DNA of 64,000 nt from Spongospora subterranea f. sp. subterranea (GCA_049724395.1 JAUGWO010000180.1:21872-85871); one strand, 5' to 3'; shown: positions 23,434-36,744, numbered from the stretch's first letter. A program made the numbers and translations. The notes: generated from the letters alone by a model not told the origin.

Positions 23434-25861
23434 ATGGATTACAGGGGAATCATAGCGATATGTTTATTGATCATCGCGCTATGGTCAAGCAGAGTTCGTT
23501 CTGACATCAGTGCCGGGACTGATCTAGGACAATATCCATCATTGCAACTCGATCCAATGACTGATAAAATTATGATTGTTTATGGGTCTGAATGGGGATT
23601 GAAAATGACAACGTGTGAACCAGGTAATTGCAGAGTTTCGCGATCGAAATTTTCTTCCCGATTTGATCTTATCTGATAGAGCAATGCCTCTTACCAAAGA
23701 GCTGCCATTTGGGCTGTACGCCTCCATTAGCTGCGGCGTCACTTGCATTTATCGATTCCCAACCATTTATCGCATATGCCACCCTCCAAGCAGGCAATGC
23801 TGCTAACCTGTTCGGGATGTCTTGCTCGGATTCGGCTTGTCATGACTTTAGCACTGTCAAGGTTGGTTCTACATCAAACCTAGGTAGATATCGGTTCAGA
23901 AGTTGAACAGGAGCAATAATGCTCACTTTTTGAAGGCTTTGCTGCAACTGTACTTCAAGGTAGCAACGGGTTCCCATTGATCACATACATGGACAAATCG
24001 CAAACCTCGTTAGCGGTCAACAACGTGTAAGATTTCCTTCGATGACTCAGAAAGAAAAGTCATTGTTAATATTAGGTTTGGACCCAGAATGTAAGAATTC
24101 CCAAGTCGAATTTCCGTACCAGCTCGGAGGTGGGTTTTATCACAGTTATGGATCTACTGACATTGTGTTTGGTCGAGAAAACAAAAGTGCCGTGATCAGC
24201 TTTCAACAATGGTTTGTGCATTTTCTGTCGATTGAGGAGCAATTGTAATACGGTATTGCCAGGAATATGAACGGGACCCAAGGAATACTGCAGCTATGCG
24301 TGTGCGGTCATGGGACTTGCGAGAGCCCTCAGATTGTCACTATTGGTCTGATGACTTCTGAGTAAGTTACCATATTTTCTTATTCGTTCGCCACAGATTC
24401 CTCTGCGGCTGAATATACTTCAATCGCCGTTGACAAAGATGGGGATATTATGGTTGTGTTTACAGACGAATCGTATTCCGCTTTAAGATTAGCTGTGTGC
24501 AAAGCTCCAATAACTTCTTCTAGCAACTGTACGGTCACGACACTCTTGTCAACCTCGGAGACAATTTTATGGCCAGTTATTCGAACGTCCAGTCCTGATC
24601 TTCTAGTTGGTATAGTAAATTTGGTTATTGTTCTATCGTTTACTCGGACGTTACTGAAAATGGTGCTCCTTGTCTTCAGGGGCTGGGTTACCAGTTATAG
24701 CTTATTTCCAGGCATGGTCTGGTGGTATCGGTGGATCGCTGATAGTATTTCAATGCAGTTCACCTCGATGCACCAATGAGAATCCGATCGATGCTGTAGT
24801 GGTTGATTATAATCCACGATGGGTTGTAAGTGAGATGCAGATATCCATGGTTTTGAGACAGCGAGATGGAAGACCAGTTATTGCATATTCCGTTTACGAG
24901 GCACCTTCCTTATTCTACCTGAGGATCGCGGTATGTCATAGCAAGTCATGTGAACAAAGCAGGTCAGAAATGCTGTGTCAGTATAGTTATGAGTTGATAT
25001 ATCCACAGCACTTACGATGTCGACGATTTTAAAGACGTGACTCAGTTAACCATCAAATTCGATGGTCAGTGTTTCCTTATTGCCTTGCTCTTTTCGATAG
25101 CATTATGCGTTATCGTATTAGGGTTCAGCATTGTACAGCCCAAATAAAGGTCCAGAATGTCTATCCCGAATCGTGCACGCTGTTAAAACCAAATCTTTTA
25201 GCTCGACTCGTTAATGTCTATACTATGTCGCCGTTCACCCGTGATATCATCATCGATGCTAATTATCGGAAAGCCATCGGGCTGTATATTTCGTATAATT
25301 ATCTGCTAAAGTTCGTTTTCTCATCGAATTAGCAGCGGCGTATTGTTCACGGTCGCTGGTGCATTTCTCTCATCGTTTTCTTGGTTGTTATATTGCGGAA
25401 GCAGCGAGTTCTTTTCGTACTGGCATATATTCTTGCTTTCGTTAATCTCAATCGTAACTAGGTATGCTCTTTTACTCAATCGATTGGTAGCATACTGATC
25501 TATGTATAGCGCTTCATCCTATTTTGCCATAATTCAGTGCTCAAGGAGGAATTTAATCATTGTGGGTGCAGCAGTTCTTTTCACACTTCTTTTCGATCTT
25601 ACCTGTATAATTAAGGAGACACTTCCTAGATATGCTCACTGATTGTTCCATGCTTTAGTGATCTTGACGTATTCATTGAATAGTTTCAAGTTTGAATGCG
25701 GTACAATTAATGTATCGGTGCCCCGATTCCTGAGTGTTATCGGCGTGTTCATTGTCGGATGCGTGCATTTACTGGATCTGTTCCTGTTTGCTAGGATATA
25801 TTTAGCCCTTGGTCTTGCCTCACCTACGCTCATGCACAATCAATGGGAGGACGATATCTAA
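23434..25861 (+). CDS. Secreted/membrane protein with propeller-like repeats and C-terminal membrane segments
   Basis: Starts with a clear signal peptide (MDYRGIIAICLLIIALW). The ectodomain repeats a unit of the type 'YPSLQLDP...IMIVYG...LKMTTC...C', seen again as ASLAFIDSQPFIAYATLQAG, SIAVDKDGDIMVVFTDESYS with LRLAVC, and GLPVIAYFQAWSGGIGGSL. Units of about 45-55 residues with a closing cysteine pair suggest a beta-propeller-like surface domain. The 3' part (about 25,330-25,861) codes several hydrophobic segments and ends LMHNQWEDDI. Numerous short introns were only partly resolved. Function unknown; the layout suggests a surface receptor or adhesin. Confidence 0.5.
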
Positions 25862-26456
25862 CAGTATGTTGTTTATTCGATAAATATTTTATTGTTTAAC
25901 CTGCACCGTGTGTCAAAATAAACCTTAACAGCCTTTCAAAAATAACTGCTGAGTACCAAAGTTTGGTGATGAGTTCACTTTGGTAAAAACTGCTGTACAA
26001 ATGACTGAATTTGCGGCGTTGGAATCTGAAAGTGTTAGCAAAGGCAATTTTGACCAAAAAAAGGAACGTGATCACTTGTTTTGATAGAGATAATGAAGGT
26101 TTATTAATTCTCTGTGCAGTATCAATAGTCAGAGATGTTCAATCCATTACATAATCACGTAATAATACTGTAACGATGATAAGTCAGTAACAAAAGGGTT
26201 CGGTCGAGAGCGGAAGCTGGGCGTGCATTCAACACAAAGATCAAACAGACTTGAGCACGTTACGTACGTACATACCCTGTACTGATACGAGGAGGTCAAG
26301 TACTGTACGTTTGCGCGCACATTTTCCTCGACAAAAATCTCACACCAGACTTCCCCTATTTATTGTCATTGGTGTCATATTGGTCGTGGGTTTCGAAACA
26401 AGTAGAGGCTCGATCGGGGGCCTGTCTCTGTTGGCGCGCTCTTGGCGCTTTCAAAA
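25862..26456. other. Intergenic spacer
   Basis: About 600 AT-rich bases between two plus-strand genes. Nothing recognisable; it should hold the MRG gene promoter. Confidence 0.35.
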
Positions 26457-27695
26457 ATGGTGAAGTCAACCGTACAGTATGAGGAAGGCGAAGAAGTCTT
26501 GGCCCATCGTATGTTCATTGATGTTTGGGCGTCCTTTGATATTTACCCTTTTAAAATTGATTTACCTTTTCTTCTTTTATTCACAATATCACTAGATGGA
26601 CCCTGCGTGTACGCCGCACGAATTGTAAAAATTGCTCCTTCTGAGGAGGACCCAAATCAGTTCGAATACCGTGTCCACTACTTGAAGTGGAATAAATCGT
26701 AAGCATTAGTTCAACATAGTTCCTGATTACCTAGTTTACATGTACCCAGTTGGGACGAATGGGTTATGGCGGACCGGTTAATGAAAAAAACACCAGAAAA
26801 TATTGTAAAGATGAATGAAGTCGAGCAACAAATGAAAGACGCACAAAAGGGACGATTGGAGAAGAGAAAGACAAATGTAAAAAAACGACGCATTTCGACA
26901 GAGTCGGGCATCGAAAAGCCAGATGTTAAAAAAGACGAGGTTAGTAATTACGGCAATATCGTCGCTCCTAAGTAGAACGATTTCCCCGCCAGGTAGCCAT
27001 GTTTGCCATGCCTGCAAACTTAAAGGCCGCTTTAATTGCAGATTGGGAGGCTATCTGTAAGAAGAGATCTTTGATTCCGCTTCCGATAACTCCTAACATC
27101 GATTCAATTCTCGATGGTTTTATCCAGTCAAAGGTGTTTCTATACAAATTGTTAACTCGTCCTTGCTGTGTTGGTAACCTCGTATTAATTGCAATAGACA
27201 AATCGTAAGGCTGATGTGGAAAAAGACGTAATCGATGTCATGAATGGCATCCGTGTATACTTTGAGAGATCGCTTGATACTCGGTTGTTGTACGATTACG
27301 AGAGGCCACAATATGCTTCTTTTAACTTCGGAAGGTCGTGGAACGCTGTTAACCAGCATATATGGAGTTCAGGTTTGTGCATTGCAAATTATTTGATTTC
27401 ATCTGTTGAAAGTGTGTTGTTACAGCATTTGTTGCGTCTTTTCGTGCTGCTCCCATCGCTAATGGCCCATTCAGATATGGATTCTGACCAGCGTGGGCGC
27501 TTAATGCACAAGATTTCACCGCTTCTTAAGTACGATGAACCTGGTACAATATCTTTCTGTTGTAATGATCTAATGCGACATAGATATCTTTCGAAAAACT
27601 TAACAGACATGGTGTCCAAAAGCTATACAAAAATGACTCCTGAATACTTAGAGGAGCTAATGCGCGAAGACTACGACATTGAGAAAGAATCATGA
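26457..27695 (+). CDS. MRG15/EAF3-type chromatin protein
   Basis: Subunit of NuA4/TIP60 acetyltransferase and SIN3-type deacetylase complexes that reads methylated histone H3K36. The N-terminal chromo-barrel is split by introns: MVKSTVQYEEGEEVLAH; DGPCVYAARIVKI; YRVHYLKWNKS; WDEWVMADRLMKKT. A basic linker follows (KKRRISTESG). The MRG domain then reads LKAALIADWEAICKKRSLI; PITPNIDSILDGFI; LLYDYERPQYA; QHLLRLFVLLPSLMAHSDMD; TPEYLEELMREDYDIEKES. Order and length (about 310 residues) fit the family. The frame is intact across six short introns. Confidence 0.9.
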
Positions 27696-27832
27696 TATGA
27701 TGATCCAAATACAACACTTCCTACATTTATGTTTCTTGTGCTGGAGTTTGTTGTTATTATCTGTTTTTTATGGCACTGAACTATCAGTTTGTGATATTGC
27801 TCCTGTAGATGCTAAAAATTCTCGGATGTCTC

Positions 27833-28231
27833 TCAGTAAACTCTTGCCTTGCTGCGGTCCAGCCTCAACAACACACAAAATATCTCGATATTTAGCTTGC
27901 CGATTCCTATTCCAATATCGCACAATCGTTCAACTGTCTTTGGAATTTCATTCCCGTTCAAAACTAGCCTCACAGCTGCTGGATCCCTCTTGATTGACGA
28001 ATCAGCTGCCGCGAGGGCCCGAATAGATTCGATAGGCTCGTCCACCGCGACGTTCACCATCCACGTATTCAATTCCTTTCCGACGAAAGTTGAAAAAATC
28101 AAAGGAACTTGACGCCTGACGTCTTTCTGTTGCAAATATACCTTTGCCCATTTGAGTTGTACACATAGTGATTTATCATTATGCTGGTCATCTAGCACCC
28201 CAAATCCATATCGTGTCCACACATCAACCAT
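27833..28231 (-). CDS. Small protein with possible ubiquitin-like C-terminal half
   Basis: 132 residues from MVDVWTRYGFGVLD to a stop after SKARVY. Continuous open frame, no intron seen. The C-terminal half (AAVRLVLNGNEIPKTVERL, then a hydrophobic strand) resembles the L-x-F-x-G-K stretch of ubiquitin-like folds, but the resemblance is weak. It begins 160 bases downstream of the RPN1 stop on the same strand. Function unknown. Confidence 0.4.
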   Translation of the reverse strand: MVDVWTRYGFGVLDDQHNDKSLCVQLKWAKVYLQQKDVRRQVPLIFSTFVGKELNTWMVNVAVDEPIESIRALAAADSSIKRDPAAVRLVLNGNEIPKTVERLCDIGIGIGKLNIEIFCVLLRLDRSKARVY

Positions 28232-28390
28232 TATGGAAGAGAAATGGGTAGGATCGAATCTGCTCTGCACAGAATAACTGTTTCGGTTAACTGACTGTAT
28301 GAGGCCCATGCAAAACATTCTCGAATAATGATACGCGACAAAGTTTTATTGTTGGAGTGATTGGAATATATTAAGTAAAATGAACAATGG

Positions 28391-31300
28391 TTAGGTGGTA
28401 TCCATTGGCATAATACCCGCATTGGGATTTTTCTTGAGGATGACAAGTCCTTCAAGAACCGAAGACACGGGAATGTATTCGTCAGTAGCCAGTTCAGCGC
28501 GCTCATTGTAACCCAACAACACTGGAGTAGTATGTGTCTGCTTACATGGTTAAGATCGAGACAGAGATTGTAGACGGTTAGGTTGAACCTGGAAGGAAGT
28601 GATAGTTTTGGGGGAGCCGGCCTGTCCAACTGTATCGACAGCCTGTCCAACACGAACCGAAACAGGTAGAGGGTTAAGATTCTCATCTAAAGTTGTCAGC
28701 ATTCTTGCGCGAATAGCCGGGACCAAGGAAAAGAGCAAGTAATGTCGCTCTCCAAGAATGGTATTTTTCATATCCAGACAATGAAAAAAGAATACTAAAA
28801 GGCTACCTAGCCCAACCTGCAACAAACATTAGACGATAAACCAACATTTGAGTTAGGACATCACTTTTGAAAGAAGCAGATTGTCGGAATAATTAGGCGA
28901 TAAACTAAGCAGCCCTTTACCGAGGTGCAACAGACCCTGCGCAATTCGTACCAGGAAAAGATGGTTCGCTTCTTTCTGGTAGTATACAGCAAGTTGCCGA
29001 AGCATCTAAACGAAAGCACATTGGTCTGCAGCCATGTTGAGCAGAGAAATAACATACCTGCGCAATGCGAGAGTTATTTGTTCCAGCACCGACGAAACCT
29101 AGCGCAAGGATAGCATTTTGCGAAACCTTTCCACAATTAAAAATCAAGAAAGCAAACAACGAAATTAAGCGAACCTCTTCATCATGGTCATGGCTCAGCT
29201 TGGACAATGTCTCAACAACAGCGACTTGAGGATTTGATACAGAAAGCAATCCCAAGGCAAGAGGTACAGCGCGTCGTGGAACAACCTGAGGAAACTTTGA
29301 ACTGCAATTGATTTGAACAGTAAACACGAGATCTAGTACTTCACAATATTGAAGCATGTTATCAAAAGTACGCAAAGCCATTGTGGCTCCTAAGGTTTCT
29401 CCTAAAGCGACAGCAGCAATTCCTATTGTGGCGGCAGCAAGATGCTTGCTGGATTCTTCATTCTCCAAGTGTTCTCCAACTACTGAAAGTAACTTTTGCA
29501 CTTGCAAAACGTTTCCAGTTGCGGGCAAAAGCGCAACTCTAAAGAAGGCCAATGAAAATATGAAGAATAACCTGTCGACTACGGTACCTGGATGATTACT
29601 TCTAGCAACAATTTGATCGAGTGCTCTACGACTTGGCATGCCTCAAGTATCGCTTCACATGCTTCTCCCTTTCCCAAATATAAAAGCCCAAGCCCTATTG
29701 CTAAAAACCGAGCGCATGGGTCATCCAATTCAACAGCAGGCCTTTCCATTAAACACTCTAAGATCACCCCAGATATCTGCACCATTCATGATGAGCAAAA
29801 ACAATGGTTAATTTAGCTGACAATACCTCGTCATTGGCAGTGCCAACATTAACTAAACCAAGAGACATGGCAGCGTGGCCTAAAATTTCCTGAAAGAGAT
29901 ATAAGCACATACGACCCGAGTTGAGCCAGCCCAACCATTGACTGAGAAGAATCGGATAGGATTGGCATAAGAAGCTCATTGACTTCAGCTTTGTCTGTTC
30001 CAGCATACGAGATGCCTAGCCCCATTACTGCACATATTTTCGTGTATCTGCTCATAAAATAAGCAACTCAAGAAAGCGCATTGACAAAACGCCAACTTGG
30101 AAGAATTGCCAACAACTTCAGACAACAATCCGAATGCAGCATCCATTTCGCTTGAAACACCAGAAGAAACCATACCGGTTGCCAACAAAGCTCCAGCACG
30201 CAGATATTCCTAAACATGAAAAAGGTGGTCAATGGCAACCAGCTTCAGGGTGATCACGAAACCTGGGTATTGTAGGAGTATTTATCGATCGCAGAAAATC
30301 CCATCTCAAGGTCCCATAAAAGAATTAGACCAACAGATGCTGTGGCACTTAGCATACCGTGTTCCTAAACATCAACTCGGTAAGAAACGATAACAGATGA
30401 CGACCGTCTATTACTATACCTTGTTTTTATACATCCAATCCGAGCCTTCCGGAGTCATTAGCAAATCTTTTCCGAACCCAGCGTTGACAAAGGCATTAAC
30501 ATATGTGGACGCCAGGTTCTGTTTCGCAGAGTCCACAGCAACCGCTCCTGAAAGACCGATAAATGCGAATAGAATCAGAGGAATGAGAGGCGCACCTGTT
30601 TTCTTTCGAGTGGAGCGTGAAGAGTTCCATCAGGTGAGTCTTGTAAATATCTTCAGGTGTCTTTGGTTCAAGTACATCCAATTCTTTGGCCAGAGACATA
30701 AAATGATCATGAAGCTTGCCGTTGCCAACAATTTCCATCATTGCATCATCCTCTTCAAATTCCGGCAATACCAATTTTTGGGAGGCCATAATGAATCCTA
30801 ATTGCTTGAGGACAATGTCGTCTTTACAAGACGCGAAAACCTAACACTCACTTAACAAAGCGACCTGAAATAAAAACGGGTTTTAAACCTCTAGAATAAG
30901 TGGACGTGAGTTCATCTTGATAGCAACACGAAGCGCGTCGGGCAAAGCGCCACACTGCATCCGAATACACATTATTTGTAGCTTTAAGGGGATATTCTGT
31001 ACGTAACTGACCTGACAATAAATGTCATACACGACGCGAAGAGTTTTTAGCTGCTCTTCAGAATCTGCTACGTAATTTGACGTGCGTAATAAATAACCAC
31101 ACGTTCTCGCGAAGTTATCAGGTTTTATGAGCTTGCGAATCTTCTCGAGGCAATCGACTCTGAGGCATCCTTAATGCACCATTAGCAGGAATGATTTTGG
31201 CCACTAACTCAATTAATAAGTCACAAGCTTCAGCTTCGGCATTTTGCTGCATATCGAAAGCTAAAATCTGATCGACTAATTCCATTAATTCGTCCAATCG

Positions 31301-32064
31301 CTCTTCTTTCTCCATTCGACGGGTATACTCTTGCCCTACTTCCCCAGCAATGAATCTGGAAATTGCATCAATTCTTGAAATGCCTCAAAACTCAGCAAAC
31401 TACCGGACGTATTCGTGACCCCATGTTCCAATGGCGTCCTTTGATCCGCTAATTCGGAATTTCAAACTTTCGCCTTCATCAGTCGGCAAAGTCATACCAA
31501 TAACAGACAGTATATCGGCAAGGTAAACCTGGAAATGTGTTACAGCACAGTTTTTTGAAAAATAACAAACAGCACTTCAACCTTTTCAGTAGGGGAAGTG
31601 AATTCGGAGTGATATTTTTTGAAATCATTATAGTGCTCACGTAAAAATTTCAAGGGCTTCGGAACCGATGTCATCGACGATGTAGCCGACCGAATTTCCG
31701 TCCGAAGAGCTTCTAAAGTGGCAGCATATTCTGCTTTGCGAGATTTATCTGCTAATGTCTTTTTGAAAGGTAAGTGCTAAGCGCAGAAAACGCACAGAGT
31801 TTACCTCCATCAATTGGTCCAACCGCTCTTTCAGTATGCGATCTTCTTCGTTCTAAACGAAAAAAAAAATATCAACATTGTGGTATGTCAAAAAACGAGA
31901 TAGTTTACCATATCAGCGTAAGGGTCTTCATCTTCAGGTTTGCCTTTATTATCAGGTCGACGACTCAAAGGAAGTTTTTCCTTGTTCAACCTTGTTTTTT
32001 TCTGTTCGTCAGTTTCATCTTCAGAAGGTACCAGCACGGTTGCCAATGGTTTCTCATTCGACAT
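28391..32064 (-). CDS. RPN1: 26S proteasome regulatory subunit RPN1 (PSMD2)
   Basis: Largest base subunit of the 19S regulator; docks ubiquitin receptors and UBL shuttles. N-terminus [20 protein letters not shown], with an acidic/basic linker and a coiled coil ([12 protein letters not shown]). The block [17 protein letters not shown] and [15 protein letters not shown] are diagnostic. Proteasome/cyclosome repeats follow (for example [24 protein letters not shown] units and [18 protein letters not shown]). C-terminus: [52 protein letters not shown]; then an intron and [20 protein letters not shown]. About a dozen introns of 40-60 bases. TAA stop at 28,391. Very firm call. Confidence 0.93.
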
Positions 32065-34536
32065 CACCCCGATTGAGTTAAATTCGGCGATGGGGGTGCG
32101 ATCTCTGTGTTTGGAGATAATATTATTATGCGCCGCATTCGACAGATACAGTGGGTACAGCCATTTCCGAGTGGCAGAGACGTAGGGTCGCCCCTTTCAC
32201 TGTTTGGGAGGGTCACGCACCTCGTGGCCCCGTCCTTACTCCTGGAGACCCTGGGTCATCGTCCTGCTCTGTACCCTGGCTGCCCCCACTGAACTGCAGT
32301 GCAGCGTATGTACAGATACAGTACAGAGCCTTTCAGTCTTTCACTGTTAGAGAGGGTCACGCGACGCGACTGAAAATTTTGTCGCCGTCTTGGACGTGGA
32401 TCGACGAAAACGTGGTGCATGCGGAGATGGAGACACTGACGAGCGTGCCAGCGAGAAAGTTGCTTCGAAGTTATAGCTCTGTCGGAGTTATCTCAGTAAA
32501 GTAATTGCAAAATAAAATTGAAAGCATCCTGCTCTGTTAAGGGTACCCATACCCTGTGCTGCCCCACTGAACCGTTGTGATGTTGGCCAAGGCCTTCGGC
32601 AATGTTTGTGAAATGATCAACGAGGATAACCAACGATAACTTGTTCAATCGGACAACCTAATCGACCGCGTTTTCAAACGGAGTCGTCAAATGATTTGCG
32701 TGTTTCTGATCTGTGAAAGCTTCTTCTGATTAGGACAATCTGACGGTACTGTATCCAGTTCCATCTCCACGATGCAGTAATGGCCCGAAAACCAGCAAGC
32801 TGGCACCGAGCGTCTTTTGAGTGACATTATAGATTCAGCAGTCGGGATCAAAGTCCATCATGAGCAGACAAGCCAAGCTGGTCAGGTTTCATGTGAGTCT
32901 TGTATTCTTAACAATGACACAATCTCCATTTACAAAAAGAACGCCAAAGGCAACACATGCTGAGGAGCTGAAGACAGTAAATCATGGGGCTTTCTCGTGG
33001 ACCTGGAATCGAGATGGATGACGGAATTTTGCAGCATACTCAACATGACAAGCGTATCATCAGGGTCAATAAACAGCAAATCGATCAACTTCGAGGTAAC
33101 GATTTGGAAGAAGAGTTTGGTTTATGCGAATACTACGATAGCTGGGAGTAGTTTGTCAACTGAGTACAGAATCTTCTTCGAGAAGCAAGGTATACAGCAC
33201 AGGATGATACTCTTACAAACGGTATGACGACGGGAATCAAACACAATATCATAGAAAATGGCAGAGCCATCTAGAACTGACGAACTTCCGGAGAATACCT
33301 GATCGCAGTTGGGCGATCGTGAGAAGTGTATGCGCCTGACAACAAGGTACACGCTAATCCAGCAGAATTACCATCCAGCGTAGTTCACCCGCTTCCTTAT
33401 TATGCCATCGATAACGCATTCAACCACATCATGCTCGATGAGATGCGGCGCTTCAATATGGGTCCGATCTCTTCTCACGATCGTCCAAACGTCGATGAAG
33501 CATAGGATGGCGACGAGTACCTACCAGTGCGGCGTTTGGGAAATGGGAACCGATGCTCCGACCCAGTATGTCGTTCTATTCCGTCTGCAATGCGACGTCG
33601 AATGCTGACAATTAAGGGACTCGCTTGGGTTTTCGTCAATGGAAGATTTAAGGGCAGTGCGTTGGACGATCGTGTGAAGTGATCGGACCCATATTGAAGC
33701 GCCGGTTCTCACCGAACATGAAATGATTGATTTCCTTGTCGTTAGTTCGCCGGACGCGGAACCCTGCAGGATTAGAGTGTCCCTTTTTGTCAACCGGTTC
33801 GCTATGGTTCCGGTCACTCACGATTGTCCAATGCCACTGCCTTTCCGCCCGTTGGTCCAGGCGGTTTAAAACAATCATCAGAGAATTTTACTCACAGGGG
33901 CAGTACCTCGGAAGATTCATTGGTGACCAACTACAGAAAAATCGTCATCAGGATCCACCAAATGAACCATGGACTCCTACGCCAATTTGACGCCCAGGTT
34001 TTTATCTGTCACCGTCATTGCGGCAATACAAGGCGCCACAGTCCACGATGGGTTGAGAAGTTAACTGTCGCTGTCGATCAATATCCGCCCAATATCAAAG
34101 CAATCCGTCGAGGTTCTGTCGTTTCTTGAAACTCGTGCCAAGCGGCACTGGACCGCCGCTCAGCGTGTCCAACATCACGTTCGATGCCACATTGGCCTTA
34201 AAAACGCCCTTGATCGGCAGATGTCAGTGCTTGTTGAAACGGTTATTCATGCAACTATTTGGAGGAGTAAAAAAAATGAGCGTTGTATAAGACTGTACAT
34301 CTATGGCAGGAGTTTTTTTTTGGGCCTGGTTTTAGCCTGGCCATCCATCAGCGAAATAGACCCTAGTCGTCTCAATGACTCTCGTTCCGATTATTGCCGT
34401 TTTTTCAAACAGGTCTGTTGATATCATGATTATGTTCATTTAACAACTTGGCACTGGAATTCTCAATTATCGCCAGTCAAAATCAAAACACAGAAATAGT
34501 GGTTCATATATAAAGCCCCTTTCGTGCAGCCGTTGG
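32065..34536. other. 2.5-kb region without an assigned gene
   Basis: No family is recognisable. Near the RPN1 start is a local repeat: a motif of the type TTTCACTGTTxGxGAGGGTCACGC at about 32,197 and 32,340, and a CCTGCTCTG...CCCCACTGAAC unit at about 32,262 and 32,528. An inverted pair lies at 33,419-33,730. Open stretches are short and on both strands, as expected of decayed repeat DNA. Confidence 0.4.
33419..33730. repeat. Inverted repeat pair, about 72-76 bp arms
   Basis: The left arm (33,419-33,490) contains GGCGCTTCAATATGGGTCCG and the following CACGATCGTCCAA. The same stretch occurs reverse-complemented at about 33,655-33,730, with some mismatches. The arms are separated by about 165 bases. 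Probably a fold-back remnant of a mobile element; no transposase motif found. Confidence 0.55.
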
Positions 34537-35026
34537 ATGAGGGTCAAATTATCGAATAGGTTTGTTTGTCGTGTCGTGTTGCGCGTAGCTCCCCCTGGCG
34601 ACGGCATTACCCTGATCGCGAATGCATCCGGTGACGGCCTCGGCACCGGAACGCCATCCAATGTGGTATCACGACCTGGTTTCGCCCTTCGTTCTAGCGC
34701 CTATCCTGATCCCTTTATCAGTGCCGATCTTATTCGAGAGCTGGCCAGTTGCCATAGTGACCACAGCGTCACCAAATTTTTCGGCGCGTGTAATAACATC
34801 AAAGCGGCGCTAGATAAGTGCATTAAAATCGAGGTAAAAAGGGGCAACGAATAGTATTACCTATTTCTTCATGGAACTTTCTTTGGGGAAATTCATGCGG
34901 GTTTTCTAATGCTTTTATTCGGACCTGTTTTTGTAGAAAATGCCTAGACGCAGAACGAACCTGAAGAAATCGAGGCAGCTGCAGATGAAATGGGACGCAG
35001 CGAGAAAGGCGACATCCGAGAGTTGA
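34537..35026 (+). CDS. CMC2: Cytochrome c oxidase assembly factor CMC2-like
   Basis: Twin-CX9C protein of the mitochondrial intermembrane space involved in complex IV biogenesis. The diagnostic core is split by one intron: ELASCHSDHSVTKFFGACNN and ALDKCIKIE, then, after a GTAAAA...TAG intron (about 34,832-34,937), KMPRRRTNLKKSRQLQMKWD, matching the family's basic tail. The cysteine spacing C-x10-C and C-x9-C type is conserved. The family normally starts only about 15-20 residues before the first cysteine (MHPxLS...), and here YPDPFISADL occupies that place. The start at 34,537 therefore adds an unusual N-terminal extension, and a small 5' exon remains possible. Confidence 0.75.
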
Positions 35027-35192
35027 TATTTAATCTCATTTAATTCGTGAATAAAGGCTTTATAATTTTTATTGGAGAATGTACTGAAAAATCCCCACTA
35101 TGTCGGATGGCCATAATTTGGTGTATTCCTCAGATCGACGTACAGATTGATCATTGACCAGGTGGTGTAAGCCGGTTGAGTTTGTCGCGGCG

Positions 35193-36744
35193 ATGGCCTA
35201 TCGTCTGATCCTTGGAGTTGGCACCGAGGCCAAACCCTCTGGAATTCCGCCAAAACAGAAGAGGGAATCGAAGCAGTTGTCTTCGACGAAAGGGTCGTTG
35301 GGCAAAGCGCGGCGACCCGTCCCGCGCCCTCAACCAACGGGACCTGGTCCGATGACAGGTTTCTCCCATTACAATGTTTCTGGAGAAACAGAGCTGAAGC
35401 GACGATTGGGTGAATTGTCGTCGGCTGAGCCCGTTCGGGATCGTCAGGTGACTCGAACAATCGGGTGTTTTATCGCCAGCGATTTTTGGCTCATGCCCCT
35501 GTTTTCGCTAGTCGTTGTGTCAGGAATTACTCCTGGCCGGGTTCGTGAACTCGTTCGCTGAGTTCTTCCAGTTAACGCACCGGGACGACGTCAAGAGCGC
35601 CTCCCCGTCGCTGTCGGAGCTGGAGTTCGTCAAGCAACGCCTGTCGGAGGCGGAGACGGCCCATCGCTCAGGGAATTCGGATGGGATGTATCACGCCTAT
35701 AAACACATCGCCAACCACTTCGCCAGCAAATCCGAAATCCCTTCGGCGATTTATTTCTACGAGAAGTGCCTGGAACTGGCGACAATCATGTCGAACCCGA
35801 GCCGAGAATCCGAGTCGAATCACAATCTAGGCGTCATGTTTTTGGAGTAGGATTCGTGCGACTTCCGCGAACCCGTTGCACTGAGTACATTTTGCGCCCC
35901 AGGTTAAACGATTTACCCGCAGCAATACGATTTCACGAGTGTCATCTTCAAGTGGCACGAGACGCTGGCGACGAGGAAGGAGTGCAGACAGCGGGAAGAG
36001 AATTGGCAAATATATACCGTCGTCAAGCGCAGGAATATCAAGTAAGGGCATAATTTTGAGATTTTTCAGGCCAGTTTTGAGTTGAGACTATATCGCTGAA
36101 GGATTCAGGGAACATTGGCGCCTCAAATCAATAGTTTGAGCCGGTGCTTGGACTCGGCGCTAGCGGCCGATGACAGTAAAATGGAGGCGTTCGCCAACTA
36201 CCAATTGGGGATGGTTTACAATACGCTGAAGGATCCGCAAACAGCGATTCCGTATCTGGAGAATTATCTGCAAATATGCAGGCAAGGGAACGACAGGGTT
36301 GGCGAGGCGGAAGGGGAGGCGGCGTTAGGTCGAGCACAACGTTTGATGAAGGATAATGTCAAGGCGGTTCGCCATTTCCAGACCTATCTGGATTTATCGA
36401 TCGAGAACGACCGAAGAGACGCACAGCAACGCGCGTTCGCCGAATTAGGAAGTCTCTACTGTGAATTAGGTTTGAGAGAGGCGAATTCGTTCATTAGGAA
36501 CTTTGGGCTAAGCAAACTGGTTCTGGCAGGAGAATTCGGGAAAGCAACGGAGCATTTCGAGAGGAATTACCATTTGACAAGGGCGCAGGGCACGCATTCA
36601 GGGCTGGATACGGCTAGGATTCGGCTAGGGATGGCCCGAGGCGATCTAACCGAATCCGACTACTTCAACACCATGTGCTCAGACGTTAGGCAGCTGGTCG
36701 AGTGGCAATGCAGCAGAAAACCATTCATAAAAAACGACGAGTAA
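35193..36744 (+). CDS. TTC29: Tetratricopeptide protein TTC29-like (ciliary/flagellar)
   Basis: TTC29 proteins are needed for motile cilia and sperm flagella. A proline-rich N-terminus (MAYRLILGVG) is followed by a GTGACT...CAG intron and ELLLAGFVNSFAEFF. TPR helices follow: EFVKQRLSEAETAHRSGNSD; HAYKHIANHFASKSEIPSAI; FHECHLQVARDAGDEEG; AFANYQLGMVYNTLKDPQTA; GEAEGEAALGRAQRLMKDN; FAELGSLYCELGEFGKATEH (joined across a 63-base intron). C-terminal DVRQLVEWQCSRKPF corresponds to the family's terminal helix. About six introns; frame intact. Supports a flagellated life stage. Confidence 0.78.
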
